From Valencia hispanica (Eukaryota > Chordata > Actinopteri > Cyprinodontiformes > Valenciidae), in the NCBI GenBank assembly GCA_963556495.2, contig OY747710.1:38859000-38922999 (forward strand): DNA of 64,000 nt. The letters are read 5' to 3'. Position 1 is the stretch's first letter; every line of letters begins with the position of its first letter. Shown here piece after piece: positions 13,604-28,538 of the stretch. The position numbers and the translations under genes were made by a program. The notes beneath the pieces were generated by a model, which did not search any database, was not told where the DNA came from, and worked only from the letters and a program-made list of their open reading frames with translations.

Positions 13604-14032
13604 TAGGGATGTAAGAAAATATCGATACACCGATATATCACAATATTTTATTTCCCGATATTGTAACGATATTCTAAACAAAAATATTGTTGGTTTTTTT
13701 AAGGATTTGAATGGAACCATTAATGATGACAGTAATTTTTGTAGTAAAATTAAAAGTATAACTGGTAGTTTGTGGCTGTTTTCACCTTCTTCATTCTAGT
13801 GGATCAACTAGATCTAGTAATAAAACTGAATTAAAGTATGTTAAAGTATAAACTGTTAAAGTATGAAACAGGTTGGAGCATTTAGAATGCTGTGACAGTT
13901 TTCCTACAGTTAAATTCAGTTAAAAAAAATCACAATATATAGTCTTACTCATAGTATCACGATATATTGTATCGTCTCCCATGTATCGCGATACACATCG
14001 TATCGCCAGATTTTGCCAATACAACATCCCTA
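13604..14032 (-). mobile_element. Non-autonomous hAT-like element, copy 2
   Basis: This is a second copy of the family, inverted relative to copies 1 and 3. It is bounded by TAGGGATGT on the left and ACATCCCTA on the right, a 9-base terminal inverted repeat. Inside are the same GATACGATAT blocks, the GTGGATCAACTAGAT segment and the (T)TTTTGTAGTAAAATTAAAAG segment. The flanking 8-mers do not match (AATGTATC and GGCATGAC), so the target duplication has decayed or been lost. No transposase is encoded. Confidence 0.75.
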
Positions 14033-16560
14033 GGCATGACAAAAAACAGAAAGTGGTGGTAGTGGTGTGGAAACTTAAGGAATGACACCGATCCCTCTTA
14101 TTAAGATAATACTGTTTTAAACCTACAGGTGTCATGCTAAAAGGGTCTGTTAAGCAGCCAATAACAGGCTAAACAAACCCAAAGTTAACCCCCCCCCCCC
14201 CTCCAAATAAAAAGGAGTGTTTCTCCTGCTTTTTGACTAGAACTACCTGCTAGGAAGATTTTGAAAGTTCTTGTTTTTAAGAAAAAAAAATATTTTAATT
14301 TTCAAGCTGCATTTAGAGGTTTATGGTTCATTAAGTAAAAAACAGAAAAAAGAGTAGAAACAGGTAAATGTATGCTTCATTTCAATGATTTTTAAAAGCT
14401 AGGAATCAAACTGAAGCCTTTCTGACTTGTGTAATCCTTGTCTTTTAGGGAAGGAAAGCTTTTAAAAATGTTGAACTTTTGCATCTTTTCGTTCGTCCTA
14501 TTATGGAAGGTACAGCAGACTAACAAGAGTGAAAATGTTCTGAAAACCCTTCAAAGTCAGAATGTTTTTTGTCTTTCGTTCCAACTAGACTGATAAGCTT
14601 GTGTAAATCTATTCTGTTTATTCAACACTAGTTTTCTGTTTCGAACTTGAGTCGAGACATCCTCCGTACCCCCTCTTGTTAGCCTTTGGAAACAGGAATC
14701 TTTTCTTTTTTTATTGCTGAACACATGAAAGAGTTGGTTTTGATTAAGGAGGCCTTTTAAGCCGTGAAAGCCCTAAATGTGCTTTGTCCTTAGGAAGATG
14801 AAAAGGAGCTGAAGTTAGCCTGAGCTGTTCCTTACCTTAGCTCCTCCAATGGGAGAACCTCTGGGAGGATGCCTGAGAGAGAGACAAACTCCAAGCCTTT
14901 ATTCTCTATGCTAATTTATCTGCATTTTACTTGTAATTATGCCCCAGCATCCCTCTTTCTCTTTCCTTTCTTTTCTATTCTAACTGCACCCTCCCTGTTC
15001 GCCTCCTCTGGCAGATGAAACATTTTCTCGCCAGCTCCATCTTCTTCATTTCTTAAAACCCGATAGCTTTTAGAACTTCACCCGTTTTCGGCAGAACTGT
15101 ATTTGATTATTTCCATCCAAGTTCTTGCTAAAAGTAAAAAAAAAAAAAAGACACCTTTGTTCCTTGATTCATAGACATTCAATTGGAACATCCTGCTTCT
15201 TTATCAATATGCCGCCGAGGTCTGTTCAAGCCAAAGTGTTTTGTGGTGACGTATGTCCTCTTTCTCCTTCTGACATGTCACTTTCCCTTCATCTCAACAC
15301 TGCCATTGCCCATATTTATTTTATCTTGCTAATGTGGGTCACCCCTGCATGGCGGCCATCAGCGAGCCGCAGTCAAACAGCCGTGTCTGAAACCTACCTT
15401 CGGCATGATTTATGGGCCAGTGTGACGCTCAGCTCTCAGAAGGACCGCCATTGTCCTGCTCCAGCTCTCAGCTCTCGACGTAGGGGCGCTTTGTCTGCGT
15501 TTGAGGCAAACCAGACCCCTTTCTTTAAAAAGAATCAAATTATTTCATCATGTTGGAAATGAAAAGGCTGTAATTACTCCTAATTAGAGCCTGACTTTTT
15601 TTCTTCTTCTTTCTTTCACTTCTTTTCCTCTCCTCGTCGTGCGTTTTTTCTTTCTGGCTCGGGCGTTTCTGAGGTGAATACGTTTTCCAGAGGGGTTCGA
15701 GGTTGCTCTAAAGCAGAGCCTTTTAGGGTGGAGAGTAGGAAACAATTTTCTGTTCAGTTTGAAATTGATTAATGTAGGCTCTTGACAGCTCCTCTGGCTT
15801 TGATACTCTGTGAATGGGTAGGTCTCAAGTGATGTGATGACAGTGTAATGTTTGCTTTAGGATCTACCTTAATGGGGCCGGCTCCAACTATGTCACTTTG
15901 TTTCACAACCCAGAGGGAAAACGTGAAGCAAAACACGGCGGTTGCGGCGTGTTAATACGTACGTCTGTGTTTGTGCATGAGTGAAGTCTTGGTGGATCAT
16001 CTGGTTGTGGAGATTGTGCGTGTCCGTGCAGCCGTGTAGGGTTTCCCTTTCCATGCCGGAGAGAGCCCCAGCCTAATGGTCGCCGATCATGGAAAATAAT
16101 TTTCTGCCCATCGACTATTTACATGTATCTTCACCGCACAAGTCTCTCCGTTTTAGGCAACTCGACAATTTGCTTAGCAAATCTACTTGCCATTTAGCTA
16201 TCAAAGGGAGCCAGTCGGTGTGTGGCTGGATAAAGTTAGGAGCTGATTGGAGGGGGGAGGACGTGGACTTTTTCTTCGGAGGAGGTGGGGTGGGGGCACA
16301 GAGGGAGGCAAATATTTTCTCTGGCTTGTGACAGCGCAGTGAAAACACACTCGTGATGCTGATGTATATTAGAAGTGAACCGGGCAAATATTAGGACTGT
16401 CTTACAGTGGCAGAGCAGTGGTGTGCGGATGTTGGTGTGTGTATGTGGGGGGGGGATTGGATGGGGCTCACTGTGCTGCTTTGTCACACTGGTAGTACTT
16501 TTAATAGCCTACCATAACCTAGTCCAACATAGGTGACTCCTTTTATAGTTTAAGTATATA
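14033..16560. other. Non-coding interval
   Basis: No gene is supported. There is a C-run near 14191 and pyrimidine-rich stretches around 14945-15000 and 15600-15650. An open frame of 145 codons (15125-15562, +) has no recognisable domain and begins in a poly-A/lysine run. It is treated as chance. Confidence 0.55.
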
Positions 16561-16774
16561 CAGTTGTGTGCGAAAGTCAGGGCACCCCTTTAAAAACAGC
16601 ATATTTTATATATTTAAAAATGTATATTCATATTTACTGTCTCTCTGGTATATGGGAAAAAAAGACAATATTGTCAGGAAACATTAATGCATAGTTACAT
16701 TTTATTTTATAAATTGAACAAAATTACAAAAATTAAAAACATAATTTTGGCATGTGCAAAAGTCGGGGCACCCT
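16561..16774 (+). repeat. Left terminal inverted repeat of the Tc1 element
   Basis: Outer direct repeat at about 16565-16588, inner direct repeat at about 16750-16773. Both would be transposase binding sites by analogy with IR/DR elements. The one mismatch to the right repeat is in the inner site (AAGTCGGGG here, AAGTTGGGG there), which fits a CpG deamination. Confidence 0.95.
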
Positions 16775-16789
16775 ACAGCATCAGTACCT

Positions 16790-17914
<1,125 letters not shown>

Positions 17915-17977
17915 TCAGGACCAATGAGCTGGTAGAGGTCTGAGCTTGTAAAAAGAATCTGAAACTTTGAAACTCTC

Positions 17978-18191
17978 AGGGTGCCCCAACTTTTGCACAT
18001 GCCAAAATTATGTTTTTAATTTTTGTAATTTTGTTCAATTTATAAAATAAAATGTAACTATGCATTAATGTTTCCTGACAATATTGTCTTTTTTTCCCAT
18101 ATACCAGAGAGACAGTAAATATGAATATACATTTTTAAATATATAAAATATGCTGTTTTTAAAGGGGTGCCCTGACTTTCGCACACAACTG
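17978..18191 (-). repeat. Right terminal inverted repeat of the Tc1 element
   Basis: Reverse complement of the left repeat with 213 of 214 positions identical by direct comparison. The inner direct repeat carries the single substitution. Confidence 0.95.
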
Positions 18192-18536
18192 TATGTTTTT
18201 CCTCTTAAACAAAAGCAAGCCCTGGAAATAGTTGTCATAAATACTAATTTAACTTTACTAAAAATTTGTAAAATAGTCACATCATGTTACCGCCTGTCTT
18301 ACAAAAAAGCTGATTATTTGCCAGTGAGATAGTTCCCCTCAGAAGTTTACATTCTAGAATTGGATGCATACATTTGAATTTATTATTAATTTTCTCTAAT
18401 TCTAACAGGGAGAAAACTATAAATACAGTCTCAAAATATACACATACACCCTGACTACTATTTAGATAATCGTTAATTACAAAGTCGCAGATAAGCCACA
18501 TGCGTTTTTGTAGGCATCCACAAAGTTCAGGGGTTA
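18192..18536. other. Short non-coding spacer between two transposons
   Basis: AT-rich sequence between the Tc1 element and the pogo-like element. No motif or open frame of note. Confidence 0.5.
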
Positions 18537-19280
18537 CAGTGGATCCCCAGTATTCACAGGATTAGGGTCCACAACCACCCCTAAATAGCTAAAATCCTAA
18601 AACACTTGAGACCCTCTCTAAGAACGCCCTATTTTCAAATATGTGAAGTCAAATAAATAGCAAATATACCATAATATGCATTATTGCGCACAGTGTAAAC
18701 GAGGGATGTGTATTGGAAAGAAACTGGTGATACGATATGTATCACAGTAAAGGGGGGACGATACGATATATTGCGATACTATGAGTAAAACTATATATTG
18801 TGATATATAGCCACCAACTAGTCATGCTTTTAATTTTACTACAAAAATTACTGTCATCATTAATGATTCCACTCAAATAAAAAAAATTAAAAATTACAAT
18901 TAAAATAGATACGTTGCTTTTGAATATCGATACAATATCGTGACAATAAACATCATTATATATTTGTGTATCAATGTTTTCCTACGTCCCTAGTGTAAAC
19001 CATTTTAGAATTACTGGAGAAGTTAACATCTACACTCTTCCTTATTTCTCCACTTGGGCGTACAGCCAATCAGCAGCAAGGAAAATAAATGGCAAGTTGG
19101 GAAACACCAGCCAGTAGGGTGTAGCATTGTATCTGGACATTTTAGCTTCCCAAGTTGCTTTTTTTTTCTTCAAATATTTTAGATATGTTCTATGAAAAAA
19201 TCCATCGATAGGCGAATTTTACACAAATAATTTGAAGGAAAGTTTCACAGAAAAATTCGCTGATATGCGGGGTTCCACTA
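18537..19280 (+). mobile_element. Pogo/Tigger-like non-autonomous element, copy A, carrying a nested insertion
   Basis: It begins TA-CAGTGGATCCCC and ends GGGGTTCCACTA-TA, giving a terminal inverted repeat and a TA target duplication. The subterminal text (TATTCACAGG...TAGCTAAAATCC) has the style of pogo/Tigger ends. Two other copies lie at 41662-42008 (right half only) and 63528-63895, sharing the ATAATATGCATT and TATTTTAGATATG segments. A hAT-like element is inserted in the middle; removing it restores a sequence co-linear with the other copies. No transposase is encoded. Confidence 0.7.
18701..18992 (+). mobile_element. Non-autonomous hAT-like element, copy 3, nested, with 8-base target duplication
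   Basis: 292 bases, flanked by GTGTAAAC on both sides (18693-18700 and 18993-19000), the 8-base duplication diagnostic of hAT insertion. Ends read GAGGGATGT (first base changed) and ACGTCCCTA. The GATACGATAT blocks and the ACTACAAAAATTACTGTCAT segment match copies 1 and 2, but the interior is shorter. It sits inside the pogo-like element, so it is the younger of the two. Confidence 0.85.
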
Positions 19281-20560
19281 TATTCTCGATATTTGAACAC
19301 TCTTCAAGTAATTTGAAATGGTAGGATTCCCGGCACGGTCTTAGCTTTTAGGTCATCCATAGATGTACAACAGGGCTGAGACCAGGCACATTCCAGAAGC
19401 CTCATGTTCGCCTGTGGCTGTTTTATTCAAAACTTGTTATAGTGTGCTTGGGATCATTGCTCTGTTGGAACACACCCAATGATGGCCTCATTAACTCGCT
19501 GTTGATTTGAGGTGAAGTTGTTCAATTTAAGTTGATTCTCATTTCTGATCTTTTCACCTGCATTGTACAGTACAATACAATACAGTACCCCTGCCAACTA
19601 AACAGATCCTTATTATAAAGCATTTGCTTAACAGATGGCACTAGTGGTTTTAGGTTTAAAGTCTTCCAAACTCCTTGTTATTGTTGCCCCAAAAAATGGT
19701 GATAAAACCGTTCTCCAGAAGATGTTCAGTTCAGCTGGAAGGGGTTGATTATGGAGTAGGAGGTTCTAATTTTGATTGAGACTATCTCAGTCCATGTGTC
19801 TGTCCTCTTTAGGAAGGGCTTCGACCTTGGTGGTCCGAAGGTGGTACTAGAAAACCCTACCCAATTTCCTTTTGTCTCACGAGGAACATTTTGGTCAGAA
19901 GGTTAAAACCTTTATGGAGGTGGGTGTCCCAACAGGACAGAGATTGTAACCATATCAAAACTGATTTTGCAATGACTAAAAGAGGCGAACATTAAGCTTC
20001 TAGAACGACTCCAACATTAAGCCTATTCAATAAAAATTCATAGGTTATGTTTAAATGTCACATTGATGCCAGAAAAAGAAAATAGTTTAAATGAGTTCCA
20101 CCAATTCTGACCTGAGAGGTGATCAAATATCCAGCCAGAATTACATCTGGCTGGATGGCTACAAACAGCCTGGTATTTCTCACTTGAAAAAAAAACATTA
20201 ATGGGAGGTGTATGTATATGTTTTAACTTGAATGTAAAATATCTTACCCAGTGTACATTATAAAAAATCTACAGTAACATTTAAAGCTTATGAATCAAAA
20301 TTTAGTTGATTGAAATAATTAAAGCTCTATTATACAGTCACTCCACCCTTTTTAAACGATTGGATCGTTATCTGTAACCATATATTCCAACGAGTTGCCA
20401 ATTTTCTTTTCTCTAAGGAGTTAATATGAACCTAAAAGTCTGGTCTTAAGCAGGTATTTTCCTCAAGACAGACCTACTTACAAGCCCACCCAGTGCCCCC
20501 CAAACAAATGCTTGCATCTACTGAGGCAGACACACGGTTGTTCAGGTTGGCATGTGTCCT
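19281..20560 (-). mobile_element. Decayed Tc1-like region with mutated DDE motif
   Basis: On the minus strand at about 19350-19480 a frame reads VFQQSNDPKHTITSF, then after stops GFWNVPGLSP. These correspond to the QQDNDPKHT and [10 protein letters not shown] catalytic blocks of Tc1 transposases. The catalytic Asp of QQD is replaced by Ser and several stops are present, so it is dead. The following 500 or so bases resemble a remembered fish repeat but lack clear ends; I place the outer limits loosely. Confidence 0.5.
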
Positions 20561-21149
20561 TAAGGGCACAACAACAACAGCAGCAGCAGCAGAGGCCTCT
20601 ATCTCCACCCACATTTTCTGCATAAATCGGACACTCTAAACGGAGGAGGGAAAGGCAGAGAGCTGCGAACAGGGGGGGTCAAACCGAACAGTGATGCGTC
20701 TTGTTTGTCAGCGACAGGCTGCGAGGAAATGTGACAGAGCGCTGGAGGAGGTTTCCAAATCCATTTCCTGCTCTTGTCCGTCCACATCAGGCGCTGACGA
20801 CGGATCTGCTGGTTCTTATTGTTTTTTTTTTTTTGTTACGGTGGTAGTGGTGGTGGAGTGGGGTGGGATGGTGTGTGTGTGTGGGGGGGTTGCGGATGTG
20901 GAGGGTGGTGGGCGCACACATCCCCAAAAATGATGCGTCTCCTTTGATCTGTTCTAGTGTGAGGCACATGAACAGCTCCGCCGCCAGGCACACACACGCA
21001 CACACACACCCAAAGCCCTGCAGTTTGGCCCTTTGCACTTTTCACAGCCCTGCCCAGTGTATACTTCTTTATGCACACGCATGTATGTATGTGGGATGTT
21101 TTTTTGTTGTTTTTTTTATCTACATTTGTGGACTCAGTGTATTAGGAGC

Positions 21150-21217
21150 TGGTGTTTGAGGTACAGCACTTATTAGTTTCTTATCTCAGCTAATTACCCA
21201 TTAAATGAGCACATTTG

Positions 21218-21250
<33 letters not shown>

Positions 21251-21380
21251 GTTAGATGATAATTAGGAACCGGACAAATATGAATATGCATTTCCCACTG
21301 CTTACTGCACAGAAATATGAATATATCCATTCTAATTTCCTCAATTGATTTGTCCCACCGTTTATTTAGCCGTTGCGCCT
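21150..21380. promoter_or_regulatory. Candidate conserved AT-rich island around an AC repeat
   Basis: On both sides of the (AC)n run the sequence is complex and rich in TAATTA-like and ATGCAT-like cores (CTAATTACCCATTAAATGAG before it, GATGATAATTAGGAAC and GAATATGCATTTCCC after it). This composition is typical of vertebrate non-coding elements conserved near developmental genes. Conservation is not testable here. Confidence 0.2.
21220..21249 (+). repeat. (AC)n microsatellite
   Basis: About 15 uninterrupted AC units. Confidence 0.9.
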
Positions 21381-22334
21381 TTCTTCAGCAGAATCCAGGA
21401 ATAGGTGACTGCAAACCGGTCCGCTAATCGTAGTATGGGTAGACTTTCTTCCTCATGGGAGGCATGGACAGTTGCGGCCACTTTAGTATTTATATCTTCA
21501 GTTTTCTATGCGTGGTGCGTTTGATACTTCATTAGTAGGAATCGATGCTGCCGGCCTGCAGGCAACCTCAAGAGTCGGTCCAGCAGCTGCAGATGTGAGG
21601 CCTAATTCAGTTCTCTCTGGACCTCTGCCAGCTAATTTGAAACGCTTTTTTTTTTTTTTTTTTTTTTTTGAATATTAAAAGCCATTTGATATACTTTCTC
21701 ATTTCTGATGCTGCAGTTTTGGACAGTCTTATCTCCCTTTGTTTTTGTTTTATTCATCTAATTTTTGCCTGTTGTTGCACAGAGGACGCTCGGGGCGGTG
21801 TGTGTCACATCAGGTGCATCAGGATGCCCATTGGCCACCGGTCGCTGACTGTGGTCTTCCTGGCCAATCGGCTGTCGCCGCGCTGACCTTTTCGCTGCCG
21901 CCCTGACCCTGATGGGAGGTGAAGTGTGTGGCTGGTAGCAGTCAGTACTGGCACAGTAGGATGAGGTGGAGGAGGAGGGAAAATAACCAGGCCAGAGGCT
22001 GAGAGGTTTTCTTGGCCAGCTTTCCCATCCTCCTCTTGGCTCTCAAGTCCTCTTCAGCTGGATTCATGACAGGTTCTTTTGGCCATTTTGCTCTGAGTTT
22101 TACATACAGGGACAAACTCTTGACTCTTGTTTATAAAACGTCTAACGTAAGAGACTAGGCTTGGCCTTGGAAGAGACTGTCACAGTGTCATAAAAATATG
22201 TGATATGATCAAACTGGTTTTATTTAAATGAGAAAATCAATTACAATCTAATAAAGTTCCGTGTATTAAATATATCATACTTTAGTATACTTGCAGTCAT
22301 CAGTATACGTTGTGTATTTCTGATTATTATCTTA

Positions 22335-23062
22335 GGGCGTATTCACACCAGCCTTGTTTAGTTCGCTTAAAGCGAACTCAAATTTGTTTCCTCCCTCGGT
22401 CCGGACCTTTTGGGCCGGTGTGAATACAACTCAGCGAACTCTGGTGTGCACCAAACAGGCAATCCGAGACCCAGCTGAAGAGGTGGTCTCGGAGCGATTC
22501 CAAACGAACCATGGTGCGGAGCAAATCAGGTGTGAAAGCAACCGAACGTTATCCCACCCAGTAAACAAAAAAACCCTACCTTTTTGGTCTCGGCGAGCAC
22601 CGGTCTGTGTGGCGCATTATGAGAAATAACTGTTTTGTGTTTTTTTTATGCGTTGAAAATGTCTGCGTATTTGCACAAAGTGGTCAGGGGTTTGAATACT
22701 AATCTGTCAAAACGACCGGCATACTTCAGATTTTTCCATCACATAAAAAAAAAAACTGTCAAAGTGGGAAAATATTCTGTTAACGCAAACCCCTATATAT
22801 TAGCCATAACACCAGAAAGACTATAAGAACAGCACTCCATTGTTTATGCTGACATATTTTCCCATGGCTTCCTGCTTTTACCCTGGCTACACACTTAACT
22901 GTCCAATGGCTGAAAGACCTTAGCTCTCGCCATTGTTGAGAAACTCTGGTCCTGTTGCATTTACTCGCAGTGTAATAGGAACTGCAGCAAAAAGAAAAAG
23001 AAGAAGAAAAAAATTTGGTTCGGACCAAAGCAAGTGAACTACTTCCTGGTTTGAAGACACTC
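22335..23062. mobile_element. PIF/Harbinger-like non-autonomous element
   Basis: 728 bases, flanked by TTA on both sides (22332-22334 and 23063-23065), the 3-base duplication typical of PIF/Harbinger. The left end (GGGCGTATTCACACCAG) and the reverse complement of the right end (GAGTGTCTTCAAACCAG) match at about 13 of 17 positions. The interior holds motifs such as TTGGTTCGGACC and GGTGTGAA that I associate with a widespread fish miniature element. No transposase frame is present. Confidence 0.65.
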
Positions 23063-23801
23063 TTACTTCAGATATGTAATTTAACTAATTTTCTACAAAA
23101 TACATTTTTGTTGACATTAAACAATAGAAAACCACAACTTAAAGTATTTTTCACATGTTTTTGTGCTAAAGTGAAATAACTTCAAGTAGTGCAATCGAGG
23201 CTGTTTCTCCACTAATTTACATACTTCATTAGTATTTAGGCTGCGGAATGTAAGGAACCCCTGACACTGCAGTATCATTGCTAAATATTGCAGTGAGTAA
23301 AACAATTGGGGACATTCTGATGATTGGAGAAGTAAGGAGAATGTGGGTTAACTCCACCACTCTCACTGAGCATTATTATCTTGATCACTGAGATCCATAT
23401 CAGTAAAGGGCCTCAAAAGACTTTGAAAGTCCATCTCTTTGACCAAATACATCGTTGTAAAGTTTGGTTTTGATACGGAATCCAAGTTTTCCTCTGCAAT
23501 TGCGATGTTGCACACATTGATATTGCAACGACTACTGCAATTCGATATATTGTGCAGCTCAAATCTGTATGACAAAAATCTTTTTGGTTGGTCCTCTAAA
23601 GATATTTCACATGCCTTCCTCAAATTCATGTTATAGATAATACTATTGTAACTGTAAAACCCTATTTATCTACATTCATTTGTTGTTTTTTATACAAACT
23701 TAAAGAAAAAGAAATATATATAAAAAAGCTAGCAGTCAGTTGCTTTACAGAGATATTCCTCATAGATTAGTGACTGTCATTTCAAAACAATATTATCTTA
23801 A

Positions 23802-24495
23802 AGGTCTCATTCACTCGTTTTTTTCGATAAATTTGCTGTGCTCTCAGGTATGACTGGATGCCTTGTGAGTTGTTTTCTGTGTGGAGAAAATGCTGTCGCG
23901 GTCCTGTTTCAGGAGTCTGAAGTTTTGTTGGAGGAGTGGTTGGGCAGGAAACGACAGGATTATGAGTAACTCATTATTATTCACGATATGCAAACATCTC
24001 ACCTCTGATTGGCCAACAGCAACGCGACATGGTGTCTTTGAACAAACTTCACTGGTGGTGTTCACGAGACAAATTCCAACCGGTTCTTCCTCAGATAAAA
24101 CATTCAGGGTTGATGCGTTATCTCCACAAATAACACCAGCCCGAACGTGTTCCGCCATATTGTGGAGTTGCTAATGGTTAGCTTCTACTAGCAGAGACGC
24201 ACTCTGCTCTCTCCCAGCCACAAAATAAATAAATAAAAAGCTTTCCTGTGTGCGGTTGCAGGCTAAGGTGGGCAAGACCATGAATATTAATTTTCGCTGT
24301 GACGTTGAAGAGGCTGTTTTTTTTATGACTCACTCATTTTCACATGTTTTTCCTTTCTTGGGCTAATGCAGGTGATGGTGGTTAAAGGACATTTCCACAT
24401 GCACCTTGCATGTGCAACTCAGTGTGACCACTCGTATTTAAAAAACAAAAACAAAGCAAAACAAAGTTTACATGAGTTCTCAGTGAGTGAGACCT
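23802..24495. mobile_element. piggyBac-like non-autonomous element with TTAA ends
   Basis: 694 bases, flanked by TTAA at 23798-23801 and 24496-24499, the target always used by piggyBac. The left end reads AGGTCTCATTCACT and the reverse complement of the right end AGGTCTCACTCACT, one mismatch in 14. There is no transposase; the two overlapping open frames of about 100 codons on opposite strands have no family motif. The superfamily call rests on the ends and target only. Confidence 0.65.
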
Positions 24496-24653
24496 TTAAT
24501 AATAGCAATTGGTGGTGCTAGTTTAGTTTGCACACCATGACTCTTTCGTGACCAAAAATATTTCCAAACAGCTAAATTTGTCTCTTTTTTTTTTTTTTAA
24601 GCAAAGGAAAAGTGTAACAGCCTTTTGTCAGACAGCCGACGGGCAGTGAGGAG
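24496..24653. other. Spacer between two miniature transposons
   Basis: Short non-coding spacer with a T-run. Its last eight bases (GTGAGGAG) are the left target duplication of the next element. Confidence 0.5.
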
Positions 24654-25359
24654 CAGAGGTGGGTAGAGTAGCCAAAAATTGTACTCAAGTAAAAGTAGCA
24701 CTAGTTCAACATATTTTTATTCAAGTAAAAGTACAAAGTAGAAATCCAAAAATTACTCAAGTAAGATTAAAAAAAGTATTTGGTAAAAAGGCTACTCAAG
24801 TATCGAGTACTTGAGGACTCATTTTGAGGTCATAACATCTGATTTTATGTTTAAAAATGATGTTATCTGACAAAAATATAAAGCTATGTGCAAATTGTAA
24901 AGACAAAAATTCAAATACATGACGTAATAGCAAAATAACAAATTCGAATAGAAGAAACAGTTTTCTAATGTCTTTTCAAAGAAAAAGTAATGAAACCAAT
25001 GCCTACAGTAGGTAATGTATATTAGACCAGGGTAACATACCCCCACTTGACCTTCAAATGGCTCAGCGGATAGAAAACAAAGTTAATATGGTGAAGCTTG
25101 TGTACAAACAACAGTTCTCACTCTAATATAAGCAATAGGTGTGTTTCTCATGCATTTTTGGTTTTATTCGTTCAGTAAAGGTACTCGCAGTGGCTAGAGT
25201 AGTCACAAATTTTACTCAAGAGTAGCGATACTTCATAAAAATATTACTCAAGTGAAAGTAAAAAGTGTTGTAAAACTACTCCTAAAAGTACAATCTTTTT
25301 CAAAACGTTACTCAAGTAAATGTAGCTGAGTAAATGTAAGTAGTTACTACCTACCTCTG
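24654..25359. mobile_element. Tol2-like hAT non-autonomous element
   Basis: 706 bases, starting CAGAGGTGGGTAG and ending CTACCTACCTCTG. Both ends are crowded with ACTCAAGTAAAAGTA / TACTTGAGTA motifs, as in the ends of the medaka Tol2 element and relatives. The flanking 8-mers GTGAGGAG and GGGAGGAG differ at one base, consistent with an aged 8-base hAT duplication. No transposase frame is present, so it would depend on a transposase from elsewhere. Confidence 0.8.
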
Positions 25360-26366
25360 GGGAGGAGCAACAGTTCTCTGAGTGCTAGAAGCCATAGCTT
25401 AGTTATTTTAATAAAAACAAATTTTGTATAGTAAAAAAAGAAAGAAGAAAAGCCATACCTTTTTTTTTTTAAACGCTGTTACCTTAACCAACCTGTGCCT
25501 ATAAGAAACTAAGATATTTCAAGATTTATCCATATAGGATGAGTTTTTTTCCCCTTCTTTCTTTTTAGATTTCTAGTGTGTATCGTCCCAAAATACGTCG
25601 CAAAACTGTCCTGATGAACCAGAAAACAAAAAAATCTGAGGATGCTTGAAAATGCTCCAAAATGCTGTAATGACTATTTCCGACATAAAGGACCACTCTC
25701 CTGGCTTCCATTTGCCTGGCTTTGTCCTCAAAACAGCCCTTTTAAAGTCAAGTGATGAGGGTTAAGTTAATTATGCACATTAGGGGCCAGTCTCTCTCCT
25801 TCTGTTGCCTATTCAATCCCTTCATGTGTGTGTGTGTGCGCGTGTGTGTAAGGGTTGCAGCGGTGGCCTGGGATGCCAAAACTCTGCCTTTAATTAAACA
25901 CATATGCATGCAGGGAGAGACTGTCTGTCACACAGACCTTTAACAACAGCTGCATGAACGCAGACATGTACTGTATGGAGCTAAAGGAGATGAAAGGCTC
26001 TTGATTGTGTAACAGGATGCAAGTTCTTTCTATCGTCGCTCTGCAAGAGGATAAATATCTTCATCTAAATTAGGCTTAAAATCTGCAGTCTTTCAAAGGA
26101 GAAATGTCAGATTTTTAATTGTTTTTTGTTGCTTGGCGGGGGGGGAGGTTTAGTAGTGCCTTAAGAAAGTATTCCATAATTTATCATGGTAAACTACCAA
26201 ACCAGAATGCATTTTTATTTCGATTTTTTTCAATAAGATAGAAAAACGCATAGTAGTGCATAAATACAAGAGGATAGTTCAAAGATCTAAAAAGTGTGGG
26301 ATGCCTTTGTGTCCAGCGTCGCTTAGTCAATATGTCAAATGACCGCCTTTTGCTTGAAGTGTTTTG
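25360..26366. other. Non-coding interval
   Basis: No gene is supported. T-rich runs, a short GT/GC run near 25825 and a G-run near 26145. No exon-like structure. Confidence 0.5.
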
Positions 26367-26810
26367 CAGAGTTTCCCAACCACCGGGCCCAGGTGGTCAT
26401 TTGGTACCGGGCCGCACAGAAAGAAATAACTTACAGTATTTCCGTTTTATTTATTACCCGAGTCTTACCGATGTTTTATTTTGAAAAATGACTGGTGTCT
26501 GTCCTCAGTCATGAATCTGTCACAGCTGAAAACAAACCCACAAGCTAGCAAAATGATAAAATAAAAAACTGAGGTCTCTGAAAAGTTTCTTTGCGAAAAG
26601 GGAAAGGTCCAGTGAAGAGATGGAAGCCAACTTCCAAGAAATAGAAAACTACATTTTGAAGACAATACCTGAGTCCTACTGACAATATGGGTTTATCGCA
26701 ACATGCGATTTTCAACCACCAGACTCGCTCTAAATGTAACATGTGGCAACTGGCTTTCTAATGAGGCAATGAAGCCTCATTAAAAGCCTCATTCACTGCC
26801 AAAACGGTCG
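26367..26810 (+). pseudogene. Decayed hAT transposase with BED-finger region
   Basis: The left edge (CAGAGTTTCCCAACCACCGGGCC) resembles the terminus of a widespread hAT family. Downstream, in shifting frames, the plus strand gives LKSFFAKRER and SSEEMEANFQE near 26575-26640, a YGFIATCDF stretch near 26690, and LSNEAMKPH near 26754-26780. The last is the conserved block after the BED zinc finger in hAT transposases and their ZBED relatives. Several stops and frameshifts and the loss of the zinc-binding Cys pattern show it is dead. The catalytic part was not found. Confidence 0.6.

Positions 26811-28538
<1,728 letters not shown>

Larger units (their letters stand above)
20561..22334. other. Non-coding interval with microsatellites
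   Basis: No gene is supported. It holds a CAA/CAG run (about 20570-20592), a T-run and GTGGTGG-rich patch near 20820-20900, an (AC)n run at 21220-21249 and a 24-base T-run at 21646-21669. AT-rich non-repetitive sequence around the AC run is listed separately. Confidence 0.55.
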